Source: Candidatus Berkelbacteria bacterium RIFCSPLOWO2_01_FULL_50_28 (lineage in GTDB: Bacteria > Patescibacteria > UBA1384 > 2-12-FULL-50-11). From it: a stretch of 64,000 nt of DNA. This document shows positions 17,235 to 24,488 of the stretch, piece after piece. The stretch spans positions 401,000 to 464,999 of the forward strand of contig MEZX01000002.1 of assembly GCA_001774395.1 (NCBI GenBank). The letters run 5' to 3'. The notes beneath the pieces were generated by a model that saw nothing but the letters and a program-made list of their open reading frames with translations, had not been told where the DNA came from and made no database searches. The first letter of the stretch is position 1. Every line of letters begins with the position of its first letter. Both the position numbers and the translations under genes were made by a program.

Positions 17235-17414
17235 ATGAAAAAAATCGATTCCTGCCAGCTATGCGGAAAATCACCTCAGGTTAGTTATAACCGCCCTAAA
17301 TCTTTGCACCGGACTAGTCGTTTGGTAAAACCGAATTTACAGAAATTCGACGGCGTTTTGATCTGCTCACGCTGCCGAAGAACTTTGGCGAAGAAAACTC
17401 CAGCGAAAGCCTGA
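17235..17414 (+). CDS. rpmB: 50S ribosomal protein bL28
   Basis: A 59-residue protein. It begins MKKIDSCQLCGKSPQV and contains HRTSRLVKPNLQKF, the hallmark of L28 that binds 23S rRNA near the E site. Zinc-binding pattern with Cys 7, 10, 44 and 47 (CQLC and CSRC). The length is typical of short bacterial L28. The gene stands alone behind a divergent promoter pair. Confidence 0.93.
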   Translation: MKKIDSCQLCGKSPQVSYNRPKSLHRTSRLVKPNLQKFDGVLICSRCRRTLAKKTPAKA

Positions 17415-17427
17415 AGTTTTATTCGCA

Positions 17428-17540
17428 ATCATCAAATAACCCAATCTCCGAATCACCGAAGGATTACTAAGTATCCGAATTTCCTAATAATCTATTCGAT
17501 TATTAGATTATTTGAAGATTAGATGATTATTTAATCGCTT
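17428..17540. repeat. AT-rich spacer with TTATTTGG-type word repeat and hairpin
   Basis: This spacer between the converging rpmB and zinc-ribbon genes is made of recurring words (ATCAAATAACCCAATC, GATTATTTGAAGATTAGATGATT). It contains the perfect hairpin CTAATAATC-5-GATTATTAG (17484-17506). The same word type occurs at 31.55, 43.02 and 44.91 kb. Confidence 0.55.
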
Positions 17541-17552
17541 TGCTGTTTAAAT

Positions 17553-17840
17553 TTAGACTGGTTGAAGAAACTTCTTTTCGAAACAATTTTTGCAGAAGAT
17601 TTCTGTTTCCGGATTGTTGGGCTTGAACAGTACTTCACCTACCTGCTTGCACTGGGCGCAAGTAACCTTATAGTACTCAGCTTCAACTTTAGTCCGGTTT
17701 TTTAACCGACAGTCCTTACAACGAGCTGGCTTGTTGGTGAAACCTTTTTTGGAGAAAAACTCCTGTTCACCGGCGGTCCAAGTGAACTCTGCTGTGCAGT
17801 CCTTGCACTTCAATTTTTTGTCTTCAAAGATGGATGCCAT
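17553..17840 (-). CDS. Small double zinc-ribbon protein
   Basis: 95 residues. The first half matches the zf-trcl/zinc-ribbon pattern (LKCKDCTAEFTWTAGEQEFF...KPARCKDCR). The second half has another CxxC...CxxC pair (CAQC and CKNC). The start at 17840 was chosen because a promoter (TTGTCT-17-TACCAT) ends 7 bases before this ATG. Function is unknown; proteins of this kind are common in CPR genomes and may bind nucleic acid. Confidence 0.85.
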   Translation of the reverse strand: MASIFEDKKLKCKDCTAEFTWTAGEQEFFSKKGFTNKPARCKDCRLKNRTKVEAEYYKVTCAQCKQVGEVLFKPNNPETEIFCKNCFEKKFLQPV

Positions 17841-17847
17841 CTGTTGG

Positions 17848-17876
17848 ATGGTAACAGAGCGAGTAGCGAAAGACAA
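17848..17876 (-). promoter_or_regulatory. Promoter of the double zinc-ribbon gene
   Basis: Minus strand TTGTCT (17876-17871), 17 bases, TACCAT (17853-17848), 7 bases to the ATG at 17840. Implies a leaderless transcript. Confidence 0.5.
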
Positions 17877-17927
17877 GCACTAAAGTGGTCTGGCTACTGA
17901 GGCGGAAAACGATTAATATTCCAAGCG

Positions 17928-18527
17928 ATGCTTGAAAGTAAAGCCTACCTTGTTAGAGAGACGCTGAATAACCTGCTGGCTCGGTTGAAGAGCGTGGCTC
18001 AGATCGATCGGCTGACTATTGATGGTGCGACGATTAAAGTTGGTGAGCTACGTTTGATTATCGCGCAGGTTTCCCAACGGTCGTTGGGAGATAGGCGAGT
18101 GTTGATTATAGAGCGAGCCGAAGAGCTAGACGAGATCTGTCAGAGTACTTTACTAAAACTGCTTGAAGAACCGAACGAATCGTTGGCGATTTTCTTGCTT
18201 GTCTCCAACCCCTCAAAGCTTCTCCCGACGATTACTTCCCGGTTGCACCAACTCGACGCGGAAAGCTCTGCGGCCATCCTCCAGAACGGTGAACGGCTGC
18301 AATCGAGCCCGCAAGAATTAGAGAGGCAGCTGGCGGCCTGTTCGTCGCGTGAGACGTTAATCGAGTTACTATCTAGCGAGCTGGAGAGCCAGCGACACGA
18401 GCTGCTGAGTTCGTACAATGCTCAAGCGCCGCAGCGAATAGAGACTCTAACCAAGGTAATAACTCGGTTGAAAAATAACGCAAATTTGAAGCTGACAGTA
18501 GACTATCTGAGGTTAAACTGGCATTAA
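17928..18527 (+). CDS. DNA polymerase III delta'-like clamp-loader subunit, minimal form
   Basis: 199 residues resembling the central part of HolB/DnaX AAA+ proteins. It has RRVLIIERAEELDEICQSTLLKLLEEP (sensor/Walker B-like region, near 60-86) followed by FLLVSNPSKLLPTITSRLHQL, the SRC-like clamp-loader motif with Leu-His for the usual Cys. No Walker A loop is present, as in delta' subunits that do not bind ATP. The N-terminus begins almost at the AAA+ core, so it is much shorter than the 330-residue E. coli protein. A TAATAT-like -10 lies 8 bases before the ATG. Confidence 0.75.
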   Translation: MLESKAYLVRETLNNLLARLKSVAQIDRLTIDGATIKVGELRLIIAQVSQRSLGDRRVLIIERAEELDEICQSTLLKLLEEPNESLAIFLLVSNPSKLLPTITSRLHQLDAESSAAILQNGERLQSSPQELERQLAACSSRETLIELLSSELESQRHELLSSYNAQAPQRIETLTKVITRLKNNANLKLTVDYLRLNWH

Positions 18528-18591
18528 TCGCTCGAAGCTGTAATAATTACCGCTCTTGCACTGGTTGGGCAGTTAATATAATAAGGAGACA

Positions 18592-19227
18592 ATGCTTGCT
18601 CAAATAATTTTCTTTCTCGCCTTAGCCCTCCTCGTAGTTCTTATCCTTCGCCGCGCCAACTTGTCGGCGGCATGGATGGAACAGCTGGCATCTCTGGCAA
18701 TACGGTTCGGCCAGTTACTAGTTAAATTCGGAGCAAAAACCGGCAACCTGGTCGCGCAACGCGCCCGTCGGGCAACTGGTTTCCAGCGTCTCGGGGACGA
18801 TAGAGCCAAACCAGCCGAGGCAAAGATTCCCGCGAACGGTTTCTGGCAGGAAGAAAGTCTGGACGAAAAGCCAGAGCTCTTCTCCAATTTTGACGAAGGC
18901 GATGCTCTTTTCAAGGCTGAAAAATACCAAGAAGCAGAGCGTTTTTTCCTCAAGGCGGCCGCGGCCAAGCCGAGCGATCCGCGAATTTACGCCCGTCTTG
19001 GGGTGATCTATCTTCACGAGAAGAATTACAATGACGCGATCGAATCACTGAAAGTCGCGGTCAAGCTGGATAAGTACAATCCCGGCCGTCATTATAATTT
19101 GTCGCTCGCTTACTGGGGTAACAAGGACAAACAAAAGGCTATTGCCAGTGTTCGCGAAGCGATCTCACTCGACCCGGTGACAGCTAAATACCGCCAATTC
19201 CTTGAGCAACTGCTCGAAAGCAAGTAA
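18592..19227 (+). CDS. Membrane-anchored TPR protein
   Basis: 211 residues: an N-terminal transmembrane helix (about 2-18), a charged linker, then about three tetratricopeptide repeats from residue 100 (ALFKAEKYQEAERFFLKAAAAKP, YARLGVIYLHEKNYNDAIESLK, LSLAYWGNKDKQKAIASVREA). TPR domains are protein-protein scaffolds, here cytoplasmic or periplasmic depending on topology. Shine-Dalgarno AAGGAG precedes the ATG. No specific function can be assigned. Confidence 0.8.
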   Translation: MLAQIIFFLALALLVVLILRRANLSAAWMEQLASLAIRFGQLLVKFGAKTGNLVAQRARRATGFQRLGDDRAKPAEAKIPANGFWQEESLDEKPELFSNFDEGDALFKAEKYQEAERFFLKAAAAKPSDPRIYARLGVIYLHEKNYNDAIESLKVAVKLDKYNPGRHYNLSLAYWGNKDKQKAIASVREAISLDPVTAKYRQFLEQLLESK

Positions 19228-19250
19228 GGCCTTCGGGCAGCGAACGGCTC

Positions 19251-19358
19251 GCAACGACTTTGTCGTTGCTAACGGCTGTCAGCTTTCAGCTAGTTCCGGG
19301 GCGTGATCTAATTTGCCGAGAGTTGATAGCTGTCAAATCAAGAGCTAAAATGACAGCT
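19251..19358. repeat. Hairpins between the TPR gene and the tRNA cluster
   Basis: Perfect hairpin GCAACGAC-TTT-GTCGTTGC (19251-19269) and inverted repeat AGCTGTCA / TGACAGCT (19328-19358). A further GTCAGCTTTCAGCTAG lies in between and repeats as GACAGCTTTCGGCTAG. No T-run follows, so termination is not obvious. The rest of the 178-base spacer shows only a TAAAAT -10-like box before tRNA-Thr. Confidence 0.5.
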
Positions 19359-19405
19359 TTCGGCTAGATTGCCTAGACAAAGAATGGTAAAATTTGATGG
19401 TTAAT

Positions 19406-19477
19406 GCCGCCTTAGCTCAGTGGTAGAGCAGTTGCTTTGTAAGCATCAGGTCGTCGGTCCGAATCCGACAGGCGGCT
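19406..19477 (+). tRNA. tRNA-Thr(TGT)
   Basis: Acceptor GCCGCCT/AGGCGGC, T-arm GGTCCGAATCC, anticodon loop TTTGTAA giving TGT. Discriminator T; CCA not encoded. First of a Thr-Tyr-(insertion)-Thr cluster. Confidence 0.95.
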
Positions 19478-19500
19478 CGGCACATTATTATGGAAGATTT

Positions 19501-19583
19501 GCTGGGGTACTCAAGTGGTCAACGAGGGCAGACTGTAAATCTGCTGGCTCCGGCCTTCGTAGGTTCGAATCCTACCCCCAGCA
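19501..19583 (+). tRNA. tRNA-Tyr(GTA)
   Basis: Acceptor GCTGGGG/CCCCAGC, anticodon stem GCAGA/TCTGC around CTGTAAA (anticodon GTA), long class II variable arm GGCTCCGGCCTTCG, T-arm GGTTCGAATCC, discriminator A. Its 3' end is duplicated at 19715-19729. Confidence 0.95.
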
Positions 19584-19729
19584 CTAATTCCAGTTTGGCA
19601 CTTGTGCCAATGTGGAATTAGTATTGAGGGTCGAACCGCTGCCGCAAGGCAGGAGGTGCGCTAGCGACGAAGCGCAAGCGAAGGAGCTTTCCGGAGCCCG
19701 AAGGGCGGAGGCTTCCTACCCTCAGCACT
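19571..19729 (+). mobile_element. Small insertion bounded by a duplicated tRNA-Tyr 3' end
   Basis: The 15 bases CCTACCCCCAGCACT at the end of tRNA-Tyr (19571-19585) recur with one mismatch at 19715-19729 (CCTACCCTCAGCACT). The 129 bases between are GC-rich and full of short inverted repeats (GCCGCAAGGC, GCCCGAAGGGC). The direct repeat at a tRNA 3' end resembles an attachment-site duplication. It is immediately followed by a LAGLIDADG-like gene. Confidence 0.5.
19584..19621. repeat. Long perfect-type hairpin directly after tRNA-Tyr
   Basis: Outer stem CTAATTCCA/TGGAATTAG (9 bp), a 2x2 internal loop, and inner stem TTGGCAC-TT-GTGCCAA (7 bp). No T-run follows. It could be a terminator-like structure or the terminal element of the insertion that begins here. 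Confidence 0.7.
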
Positions 19730-19788
19730 TCTTGACCACCATTGACTACCAATAGAGCTTCGTACTAATATGTAGTAGGGTAACCAAT

Positions 19789-20448
19789 ATGATCCCAGAA
19801 GACTTACTAAAAGATCTCTACTACTCCAAGCGGAAGTCCTCCTTTGAGATTGGCGAGAGTCTTGGCTGTTCAGTACATAAAGTGAATTACTGGATGGACA
19901 AGTTTCAACTAGTGCGTCGTTCTCAATCGGAAGCAACTTATGTAAAGAAAAACCCGAACGGGGATCCTTTTGTACTGCGTAAGCCTGGTTCAGTAGATGA
20001 GGGCGTCTTATATGGACTCGGACTAGGACTCTATTGGGGGGAGGGGACAAAAGCGTCAACCTGTGCGATCAGGCTTGGGAACACCGACCCAGAATTGTTA
20101 GCGCAGTTCATTAACTTTTTGTGTCACTTTTATTCCCTGAAAAAGGATACTTTACATTTTAGTCTTCAGCTCTTCCACGACAATAATGTCAACGAATCAT
20201 TGGATTTTTGGTGTAAATCACTTAGAATTGATAGGAGGCAATTCTCGAAGCCTGTTTTCTCGCCCTCCCAGTCAAAGGGGACTTATAAACGGAAGGCGCG
20301 GTATGGTGTGGTTACGGTACAATTCAATAACACCAAGCTTCGTAAGATTATTTCTCAACAGCTTGCCAAGATAGCTCAGTTGGTAGAGCACGTCATTGGT
20401 AATGACGAGGTCACGGGTTCGATCCCCGTTCTTGGCTCAGAAAGGTAA
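19789..20448 (+). CDS. LAGLIDADG-like protein with helix-turn-helix start (possible homing endonuclease), running into tRNA-Thr
   Basis: 219 codons as an open frame. The N-terminus has an HTH-like segment (YYSKRKSSFEIGESLGCSVHKVNYWM). Residues about 75-110 carry GLGLGLYWGEGTK followed by IRLGNTDPELLAQFINFL, which resembles one LAGLIDADG unit with its helix and the acidic residue. The last ~27 codons translate tRNA-Thr (20365-20437), so the natural protein end is uncertain; it may have lost its stop. Inserted between tRNA-Tyr and tRNA-Thr. It could be a homing endonuclease or a WhiA-like regulator. Confidence 0.65.
   Translation: MIPEDLLKDLYYSKRKSSFEIGESLGCSVHKVNYWMDKFQLVRRSQSEATYVKKNPNGDPFVLRKPGSVDEGVLYGLGLGLYWGEGTKASTCAIRLGNTDPELLAQFINFLCHFYSLKKDTLHFSLQLFHDNNVNESLDFWCKSLRIDRRQFSKPVFSPSQSKGTYKRKARYGVVTVQFNNTKLRKIISQQLAKIAQLVEHVIGNDEVTGSIPVLGSER
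20365..20437 (+). tRNA. tRNA-Thr(GGT)
   Basis: Acceptor GCCAAGA/TCTTGGC, D-arm TAGCTCAGTTGGTAGAGC, anticodon stem CGTCA/TGACG around TTGGTAA (anticodon GGT), T-arm GGGTTCGATCC, discriminator T. The upstream LAGLIDADG-like frame reads through it. Confidence 0.95.
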
Positions 20449-20454
20449 AATTAA

Positions 20455-20619
20455 ATGGCAAAAAAATCAGCGCGCGAACAGATCAAAATGGAGTGCACAG
20501 TTTGTAAGACTTGTAATTACCACTCCGAAAAGAACAAAACCAACACCACCACTCGGGTGGAATTGAAGAAGTTCTGCAAGCTCTGCAAAAAAGTTCAACC
20601 GCACAAAGAAGGAAAGTAA
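20455..20619 (+). CDS. rpmG: 50S ribosomal protein bL33
   Basis: 54 residues, MAKKSAREQIKMECTVCKTCNY onward, with KNKTNTTTRVELKKFC typical of L33 and paired CxxC motifs (CTVC and CKLC) for zinc. It starts 17 bases after tRNA-Thr and is probably co-transcribed with it, the usual tRNA-Thr/rpmG neighbourhood near secE-nusG in many bacteria. Here secE-nusG is 22 kb away, so the cluster has been split. Confidence 0.95.
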   Translation: MAKKSAREQIKMECTVCKTCNYHSEKNKTNTTTRVELKKFCKLCKKVQPHKEGK

Positions 20620-20688
20620 TCATCGCTGAAATCCGGGCAAACCGCAGTAAGAGCCGGTAGTTTGCTTGTATAAAATATTTTTATCTCT

Positions 20689-20742
20689 ATGTTGCTAGTA
20701 TTAGCAATCTTGCTACGTACATTGGCATATCAGCCAGTATAG
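20689..20742 (+). CDS. Possible 17-residue hydrophobic leader peptide
   Basis: An ATG frame encodes MLLVLAILLRTLAYQPV and ends in TAG, which overlaps the Shine-Dalgarno site of the next gene (TAGGAG). A TATAAAAT box lies about 14 bases upstream. It could couple translation of the ThyX-like gene. It may equally be chance, since it has no Shine-Dalgarno site of its own. Confidence 0.3.
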   Translation: MLLVLAILLRTLAYQPV

Positions 20743-20751
20743 GAGTTCATT

Positions 20752-22146
20752 TTGAGATTAAAAGCTACACTCGTTTCCATCTGTCCGACTGAGGCGGCTA
20801 CGCAGGCCGGTAGGCCTTCGCTTACCCCCGAGCTATTGGCTGCCAGCGGTGCGCGATATTCCCGCAATAACGAAGGCTTGGATGCAATCTTGGCCAAAAT
20901 CGACTGGAACAATCTGGACAAATCCGTGGACGGCATCTTCAGGATGATCGACTACGGACATCAAAGCATTACCGATATGTCGCCAGTGGCGATATTCATC
21001 GACGGCGCGTCGCAATACCTTGTCTATCTGCTCTGGGCCATTTGCCAAGTAGTGGGAGGGCAGGAGTCATCGACTCGGTTTATCCTGATGAATCGAGAGG
21101 GTTTGATCGATCCGCAAACGCTGGGGATTCCCGAAGAGCTTCGTGCCGAATGGTCCGAATACAATGAGCGTGCCTTCAGTGCTTACCATCAAGCCTTGGC
21201 TTGTTGGGAGCACCGACTCGATGAAACCCCGCAGCTTGCTCGCATCCCAACGAGTTTGCTAGAGGCGACTGACGATAAATCGATCGCCGCCGTAGCTCGG
21301 ATGAAGCGGAACTACGGTTTCGATCGATCGCGCTACTTCGTGCCGACCGGCATGGGAACCAACGTCATGATGATCATGCCGGCGCGTGAATGGGCTAAGC
21401 TCTGTCGGTATCTCCACTCACATATGCTCTCTGAAGCCCAGCAGCTCGGCGCAATGATCATGGAAGAGCTCAACCTCGTCATCCCGCGCTTGTTGAAACA
21501 TGCCGTCTACGATGACGAAACCGTGGATCAGATCTGGGACGAGTTTGATGAAGATCGGGAGAGTCTCGGTAATCCCAGTGATCTCCTGGAGGTCTACCCG
21601 ACTCCTTATCTCGATATCATGCCTGCTCGAGGTACGACCGAGGAAGATGTCGTCAAGGCGCTCAAACATCACAATAATCGCTACGGTCCATTTGGTCGAG
21701 CGATTAGGAGGATGTCAGTCAGATACGGTGTCGACGCCGTTACCCTTGGAGAAATCCGGGACTTCAACCGGCATCGGACGGGCGAGAAGTTCTGCCCACA
21801 GACACCTCTTGGATTCTATTGTGCTCTCGACCAGTGTCAAGACGACCCGGAGACTCTGAAGATCATCACCGAGCTTCATGAAGTCGGTGTTTCATCTACC
21901 AGACAGGCAGCCAAGCTGCTCAAGGCCGGTGACCCGACCTATGCGTACTGGCTGTTGCTTGGGACGCAGTTCCCTTTCGAACAAACGACCACCGGCAACA
22001 AAGCCATCTACACTTGGGAGCTACGGACCGGTCCGGGCGCGCACTATCGCTACGCCGACCACTTCCGTTGCATCCTCGAACTCTGGTATCAGCAATATCC
22101 TCAAACAAGAGGGCTGATCAAGGAGGGCTTGGCCGAGCCGGAATAA
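20752..22146 (+). CDS. Double-domain ThyX-like (FAD-dependent thymidylate synthase family) protein
   Basis: 464 residues. ThyX enzymes methylate dUMP using FAD. Two ThyX-like halves are visible. The first has IDYGHQSITDMSP (near 63-75) and QESSTRF (about 103-109). The second has DFNRHRTGEKFCPQT (about 341-355), corresponding to the RHRxxSxNxxSxRY flavin/dUMP motif, but diverged. Each half has lost part of the motif, so the pair may form one composite site. The start is TTG with GGAG 7 bases upstream. Codon use is GC-richer than neighbours, suggesting transfer. A kinase and dCMP deaminase follow. Confidence 0.72.
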   Translation: MRLKATLVSICPTEAATQAGRPSLTPELLAASGARYSRNNEGLDAILAKIDWNNLDKSVDGIFRMIDYGHQSITDMSPVAIFIDGASQYLVYLLWAICQVVGGQESSTRFILMNREGLIDPQTLGIPEELRAEWSEYNERAFSAYHQALACWEHRLDETPQLARIPTSLLEATDDKSIAAVARMKRNYGFDRSRYFVPTGMGTNVMMIMPAREWAKLCRYLHSHMLSEAQQLGAMIMEELNLVIPRLLKHAVYDDETVDQIWDEFDEDRESLGNPSDLLEVYPTPYLDIMPARGTTEEDVVKALKHHNNRYGPFGRAIRRMSVRYGVDAVTLGEIRDFNRHRTGEKFCPQTPLGFYCALDQCQDDPETLKIITELHEVGVSSTRQAAKLLKAGDPTYAYWLLLGTQFPFEQTTTGNKAIYTWELRTGPGAHYRYADHFRCILELWYQQYPQTRGLIKEGLAEPE

Positions 22147-22162
22147 GCCACGGCAACTATCG

Positions 22163-22192
22163 CACCCTTCGTGTCTCCGGACGCGAAGGGTG
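22163..22192 (+). terminator. Hairpin after the ThyX-like gene
   Basis: CACCCTTCG-12-CGAAGGGTG, a perfect 9-bp stem followed by AATTTAATTAAAAAG rather than a clean T-run. Likely terminator or 3'-end stabiliser. Confidence 0.6.
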
Positions 22193-22280
22193 AATTTAAT
22201 TAAAAAGCCCTTCGCAGGACAGGGGCGGTGATTAACCGCAGAAACAGCGCTCAACTTCTTATGGGGCATTTCGTTCCTAT

Positions 22281-22309
22281 TTGCAAGACCAAGTTGAATG
22301 ACCTACATT
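22281..22309 (+). promoter_or_regulatory. Promoter of the P-loop kinase gene
   Basis: TTGCAA, 17 bases, TACATT (22304-22309), then 6 bases (TGGAGG) to the ATG at 22316. Confidence 0.5.
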
Positions 22310-22315
22310 TGGAGG

Positions 22316-22858
22316 ATGTTTCGTCTCGTCGCCGTTGTTGGTTTAACAGGTTCCGGTAAGTCAGAAGTAGTTAGTGAATTTGAAGGGGCTGGTTTCGCTA
22401 AGATTTATTTTGGTAGCCTAACTCTGGAGAAACTCAACGAAGAAAAGCTTGAAGTAAACGAAGCTAACGAGCGAATGATGCGCGAAAAATTGCGCGCCGA
22501 GCACGGCATGAGCGCCTATGCAAAATTGAATATTCCCAAAATCGAGGTCGAAATATCAAAAGGTGATGTGGTTATTGACGGCTTATACTCCTGGGAAGAA
22601 TACACAGCTCTGAAAGAAAAGTTTCCTACGATGGAAGTTGTGGCCGTTTACTCTCCACCAGTTCTGCGCTACGAAAGACTTGCCAGCCGTCCCGTTCGTC
22701 CGCTCACCAATGCGGAAGCCCAAAGTCGTGACTCTGCCGAAATCGAAAATCTTCACAAAGCCGGGCCGATCGCGATGGCCGACTACACGATTAGTAACAC
22801 CAGTACTGTTGTGGAGTTGAAAAATGCAGTACAACAGATTTTGAATGGCAACAACTAA
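22316..22858 (+). CDS. P-loop nucleotide kinase-like protein (dephospho-CoA kinase/NMP kinase type)
   Basis: 180 residues. Walker A GLTGSGKSE near 9-17, then a lid-like charged region, DVVIDGLYSWEEY (Walker B-like) and RYERLASRPVRPLTNAEAQSRD, an arginine-rich lid typical of small nucleotide kinases. The substrate is not evident. The ATG at 22316 is preferred to 22298, because a promoter ends 6 bases upstream of it. It overlaps dCMP deaminase by 14 bases, which makes a role in (deoxy)nucleotide metabolism plausible. Confidence 0.7.
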   Translation: MFRLVAVVGLTGSGKSEVVSEFEGAGFAKIYFGSLTLEKLNEEKLEVNEANERMMREKLRAEHGMSAYAKLNIPKIEVEISKGDVVIDGLYSWEEYTALKEKFPTMEVVAVYSPPVLRYERLASRPVRPLTNAEAQSRDSAEIENLHKAGPIAMADYTISNTSTVVELKNAVQQILNGNN

Positions 22859-23294
22859 AGACAAAAATAAAAGGGCGAGTTGGGACGAGTATTTCATGGC
22901 AATTGCCCGAGAGGTGGCTACTAGATCAACATGCGATCGTAAAAATGTTGGAGCGGTGCTGGTGCGCGACAAAATGATTCTTACCACCGGGTATAACGGT
23001 TCAATTCGTGGCTTGGCGCACTGCGACGAAGTTGGGCACGAGATCGTTAACGATCACTGCATCCGCACTGTGCACGCTGAAACAAATGCGATCGTTCAGG
23101 CCGCCCGCAACGGAGTTTCAATCGAAGGAGCTACACTCTACATTAACGCCAGCCCGTGCTGGGACTGCTTTAAACTACTGGCCAACGCCGGCATCAAAAA
23201 AATTGTCTTTGGCGAATTTTACCGCGAACAAAGAATTCACGATGTTTCGCTCGAGCTCGGCATCGCCCTGATCGACTTCTCGAAGAAGGTTTAG
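22845..23294 (+). CDS. dCMP deaminase (ComEB-type cytidine/deoxycytidylate deaminase)
   Basis: 149 residues. Zinc-dependent deaminase fold with catalytic HAE in TVHAETNAI (about 77-85) and PCWDC (about 103-107), preceded by NVGAVLVRD and TGYNGS, typical of dCMP deaminases. It would convert dCMP to dUMP, the substrate of the nearby ThyX-like protein. The overlap with the kinase gene indicates an operon. tRNA-Trp follows only 15 bases after the stop. Confidence 0.9.
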   Translation: MATTKDKNKRASWDEYFMAIAREVATRSTCDRKNVGAVLVRDKMILTTGYNGSIRGLAHCDEVGHEIVNDHCIRTVHAETNAIVQAARNGVSIEGATLYINASPCWDCFKLLANAGIKKIVFGEFYREQRIHDVSLELGIALIDFSKKV

Positions 23295-23309
23295 TAAACT
23301 TGACCATAT

Positions 23310-23382
23310 AGGGGTGTAGCTCAGTTGGTAGAGCGCTTGTCTCCAAAACAAGAGGCCGCAGGTTCAATCCCTGTCACCCCTG
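23310..23382 (+). tRNA. tRNA-Trp(CCA)
   Basis: Acceptor AGGGGTG/CACCCCT, D-arm TAGCTCAGTTGGTA, anticodon stem CTTGT/ACAAG around CTCCAAA (anticodon CCA), T-arm GGTTCAATCC, discriminator G as expected for tRNA-Trp. Confidence 0.95.
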
Positions 23383-23386
23383 CAAA

Positions 23387-23845
23387 ATGTTTCAAGACGA
23401 GCCTTTTCTTGCTTACGCAAATAATTCTTACGGCTTTTGGAACGCGTCTCAGCAATTAGACGAGAACCGTCACGCGTATGGTCATATAGTTAGTTTCTGG
23501 AACTTGCTTTTCAGTCTAGAGTTGAGCCTAAAGGGTCTGATAATGAAAAACACTAAATCATTATTGATTGGGCACGAACTTAAGAACCTCAGGGTAAAGT
23601 GTGCAAATTACTTCAATTTTACTGAGCGTGAAAAAAAGGCCATCGACTTTTGGGATCCTTATTACTCTGGGTCGGGTGGATTCAAGTATCCTAACCCTAA
23701 CTATGAGGCAAACTACTTTCCTCACGATTTTTCTATACTAAGTCGGCTAGTGCAGAGAATATTAGAGGAAGTCTATGGGGATAATGGACATTGGGAGTTT
23801 AAACTATCTAAAGAACTTGTTGGGTTAGAGCACATACCAGAATGA
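23387..23845 (+). CDS. HEPN-domain-like hypothetical protein
   Basis: 152 residues, AT-rich relative to its neighbours. Residues about 35-70 (FWNLLFSLELSLKGLIMKN...GHELKNL) resemble the two-helix core of HEPN proteins (often E-LxLKxLL and GHxLxxL). The RX4-6H ribonuclease motif of toxin-type HEPNs is not clearly present. It begins five bases after tRNA-Trp and overlaps the next gene by four bases. Placement at a tRNA 3' end and base composition suggest acquisition, but no partner nucleotidyltransferase is beside it. Confidence 0.5.
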   Translation: MFQDEPFLAYANNSYGFWNASQQLDENRHAYGHIVSFWNLLFSLELSLKGLIMKNTKSLLIGHELKNLRVKCANYFNFTEREKKAIDFWDPYYSGSGGFKYPNPNYEANYFPHDFSILSRLVQRILEEVYGDNGHWEFKLSKELVGLEHIPE

Positions 23846-24423
23846 AGATTTATCTTATACGTCACGGAGAAACTACTGGAGATCTAGAGAACCGTTACGG
23901 CGGCGATTACGACGATTCACTAACTGAAGAAGGCTTAAAGCAGGCGGAACAACTCGCAGAAGAACTTAAGGACCTAGGTATCGAGGTAATCTACTCGAGT
24001 CCATTAACGCGAGCTCGACTTACTACAAGCAAACTATGCGACAAACATCGCTGTAAAGTAGTCACGCTTCCTGGGGTGAAGGAACGTAACTTTTACGGCA
24101 TTCTGACCGGAATGACGAAGGAAGAAGCGTTTCAAAAACACGCTGATATAGTTCATTTGCTCGAAGACCGGAACAATACATTGCCGGGTGGCGATTCCTA
24201 CGGGGATTTTAGCAGCCGAGTCGAAGAGGCCTGGGATCAAATTACAGACCCTACTTACGAAACAGCGGCTGTTGTGACACACGCTGGTCCCATTCGGTGT
24301 ATTTTCCGTGACATACTAGGTAAGGGTGAATTAGGAAAAATTGGTGACTGTTCTTATGTTTATCTTTCCGACGAGTCAGGCGACTGGGAGATTATGAGTG
24401 CTAAAGGCGTTCAGCTTCAGTAA
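23842..24423 (+). CDS. Histidine phosphatase family protein
   Basis: 193 residues of the phosphoglycerate-mutase-like superfamily. The catalytic RHGE is at residues 7-10, YSSPLTRARLT near 51-61 supplies the second Arg, and VVTHAGPIR supplies the second His near 144. Substrate unknown (a cofactor-dependent mutase or nucleotide/sugar phosphatase is possible). A second member begins at 63861. Coupled by a 4-base overlap to the HEPN-like gene. Confidence 0.85.
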   Translation: MKIYLIRHGETTGDLENRYGGDYDDSLTEEGLKQAEQLAEELKDLGIEVIYSSPLTRARLTTSKLCDKHRCKVVTLPGVKERNFYGILTGMTKEEAFQKHADIVHLLEDRNNTLPGGDSYGDFSSRVEEAWDQITDPTYETAAVVTHAGPIRCIFRDILGKGELGKIGDCSYVYLSDESGDWEIMSAKGVQLQ

Positions 24424-24451
24424 TTCAATGAACGAAGTGAATGAACCCGGG

Positions 24452-24457
24452 TATAAT
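24452..24457 (+). promoter_or_regulatory. -10 box of the peptidase E gene
   Basis: A perfect TATAAT 31 bases before the ATG at 24489, with a weak -35 (TGAACG, 17 bases). The resulting leader holds a GGAG Shine-Dalgarno site about 8 bases before the ATG. Confidence 0.5.
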
Positions 24458-24488
24458 CAGTACGCAGTGAACACCTAATGGAGTACAA

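Noticed and set aside
20365..20448. C-terminal 27 residues of the LAGLIDADG-like frame (AQLVEHVIGNDEVTGSIPV region)
   Set aside because: This is the translation of tRNA-Thr(GGT), not protein sequence; the true end of the protein is unknown.
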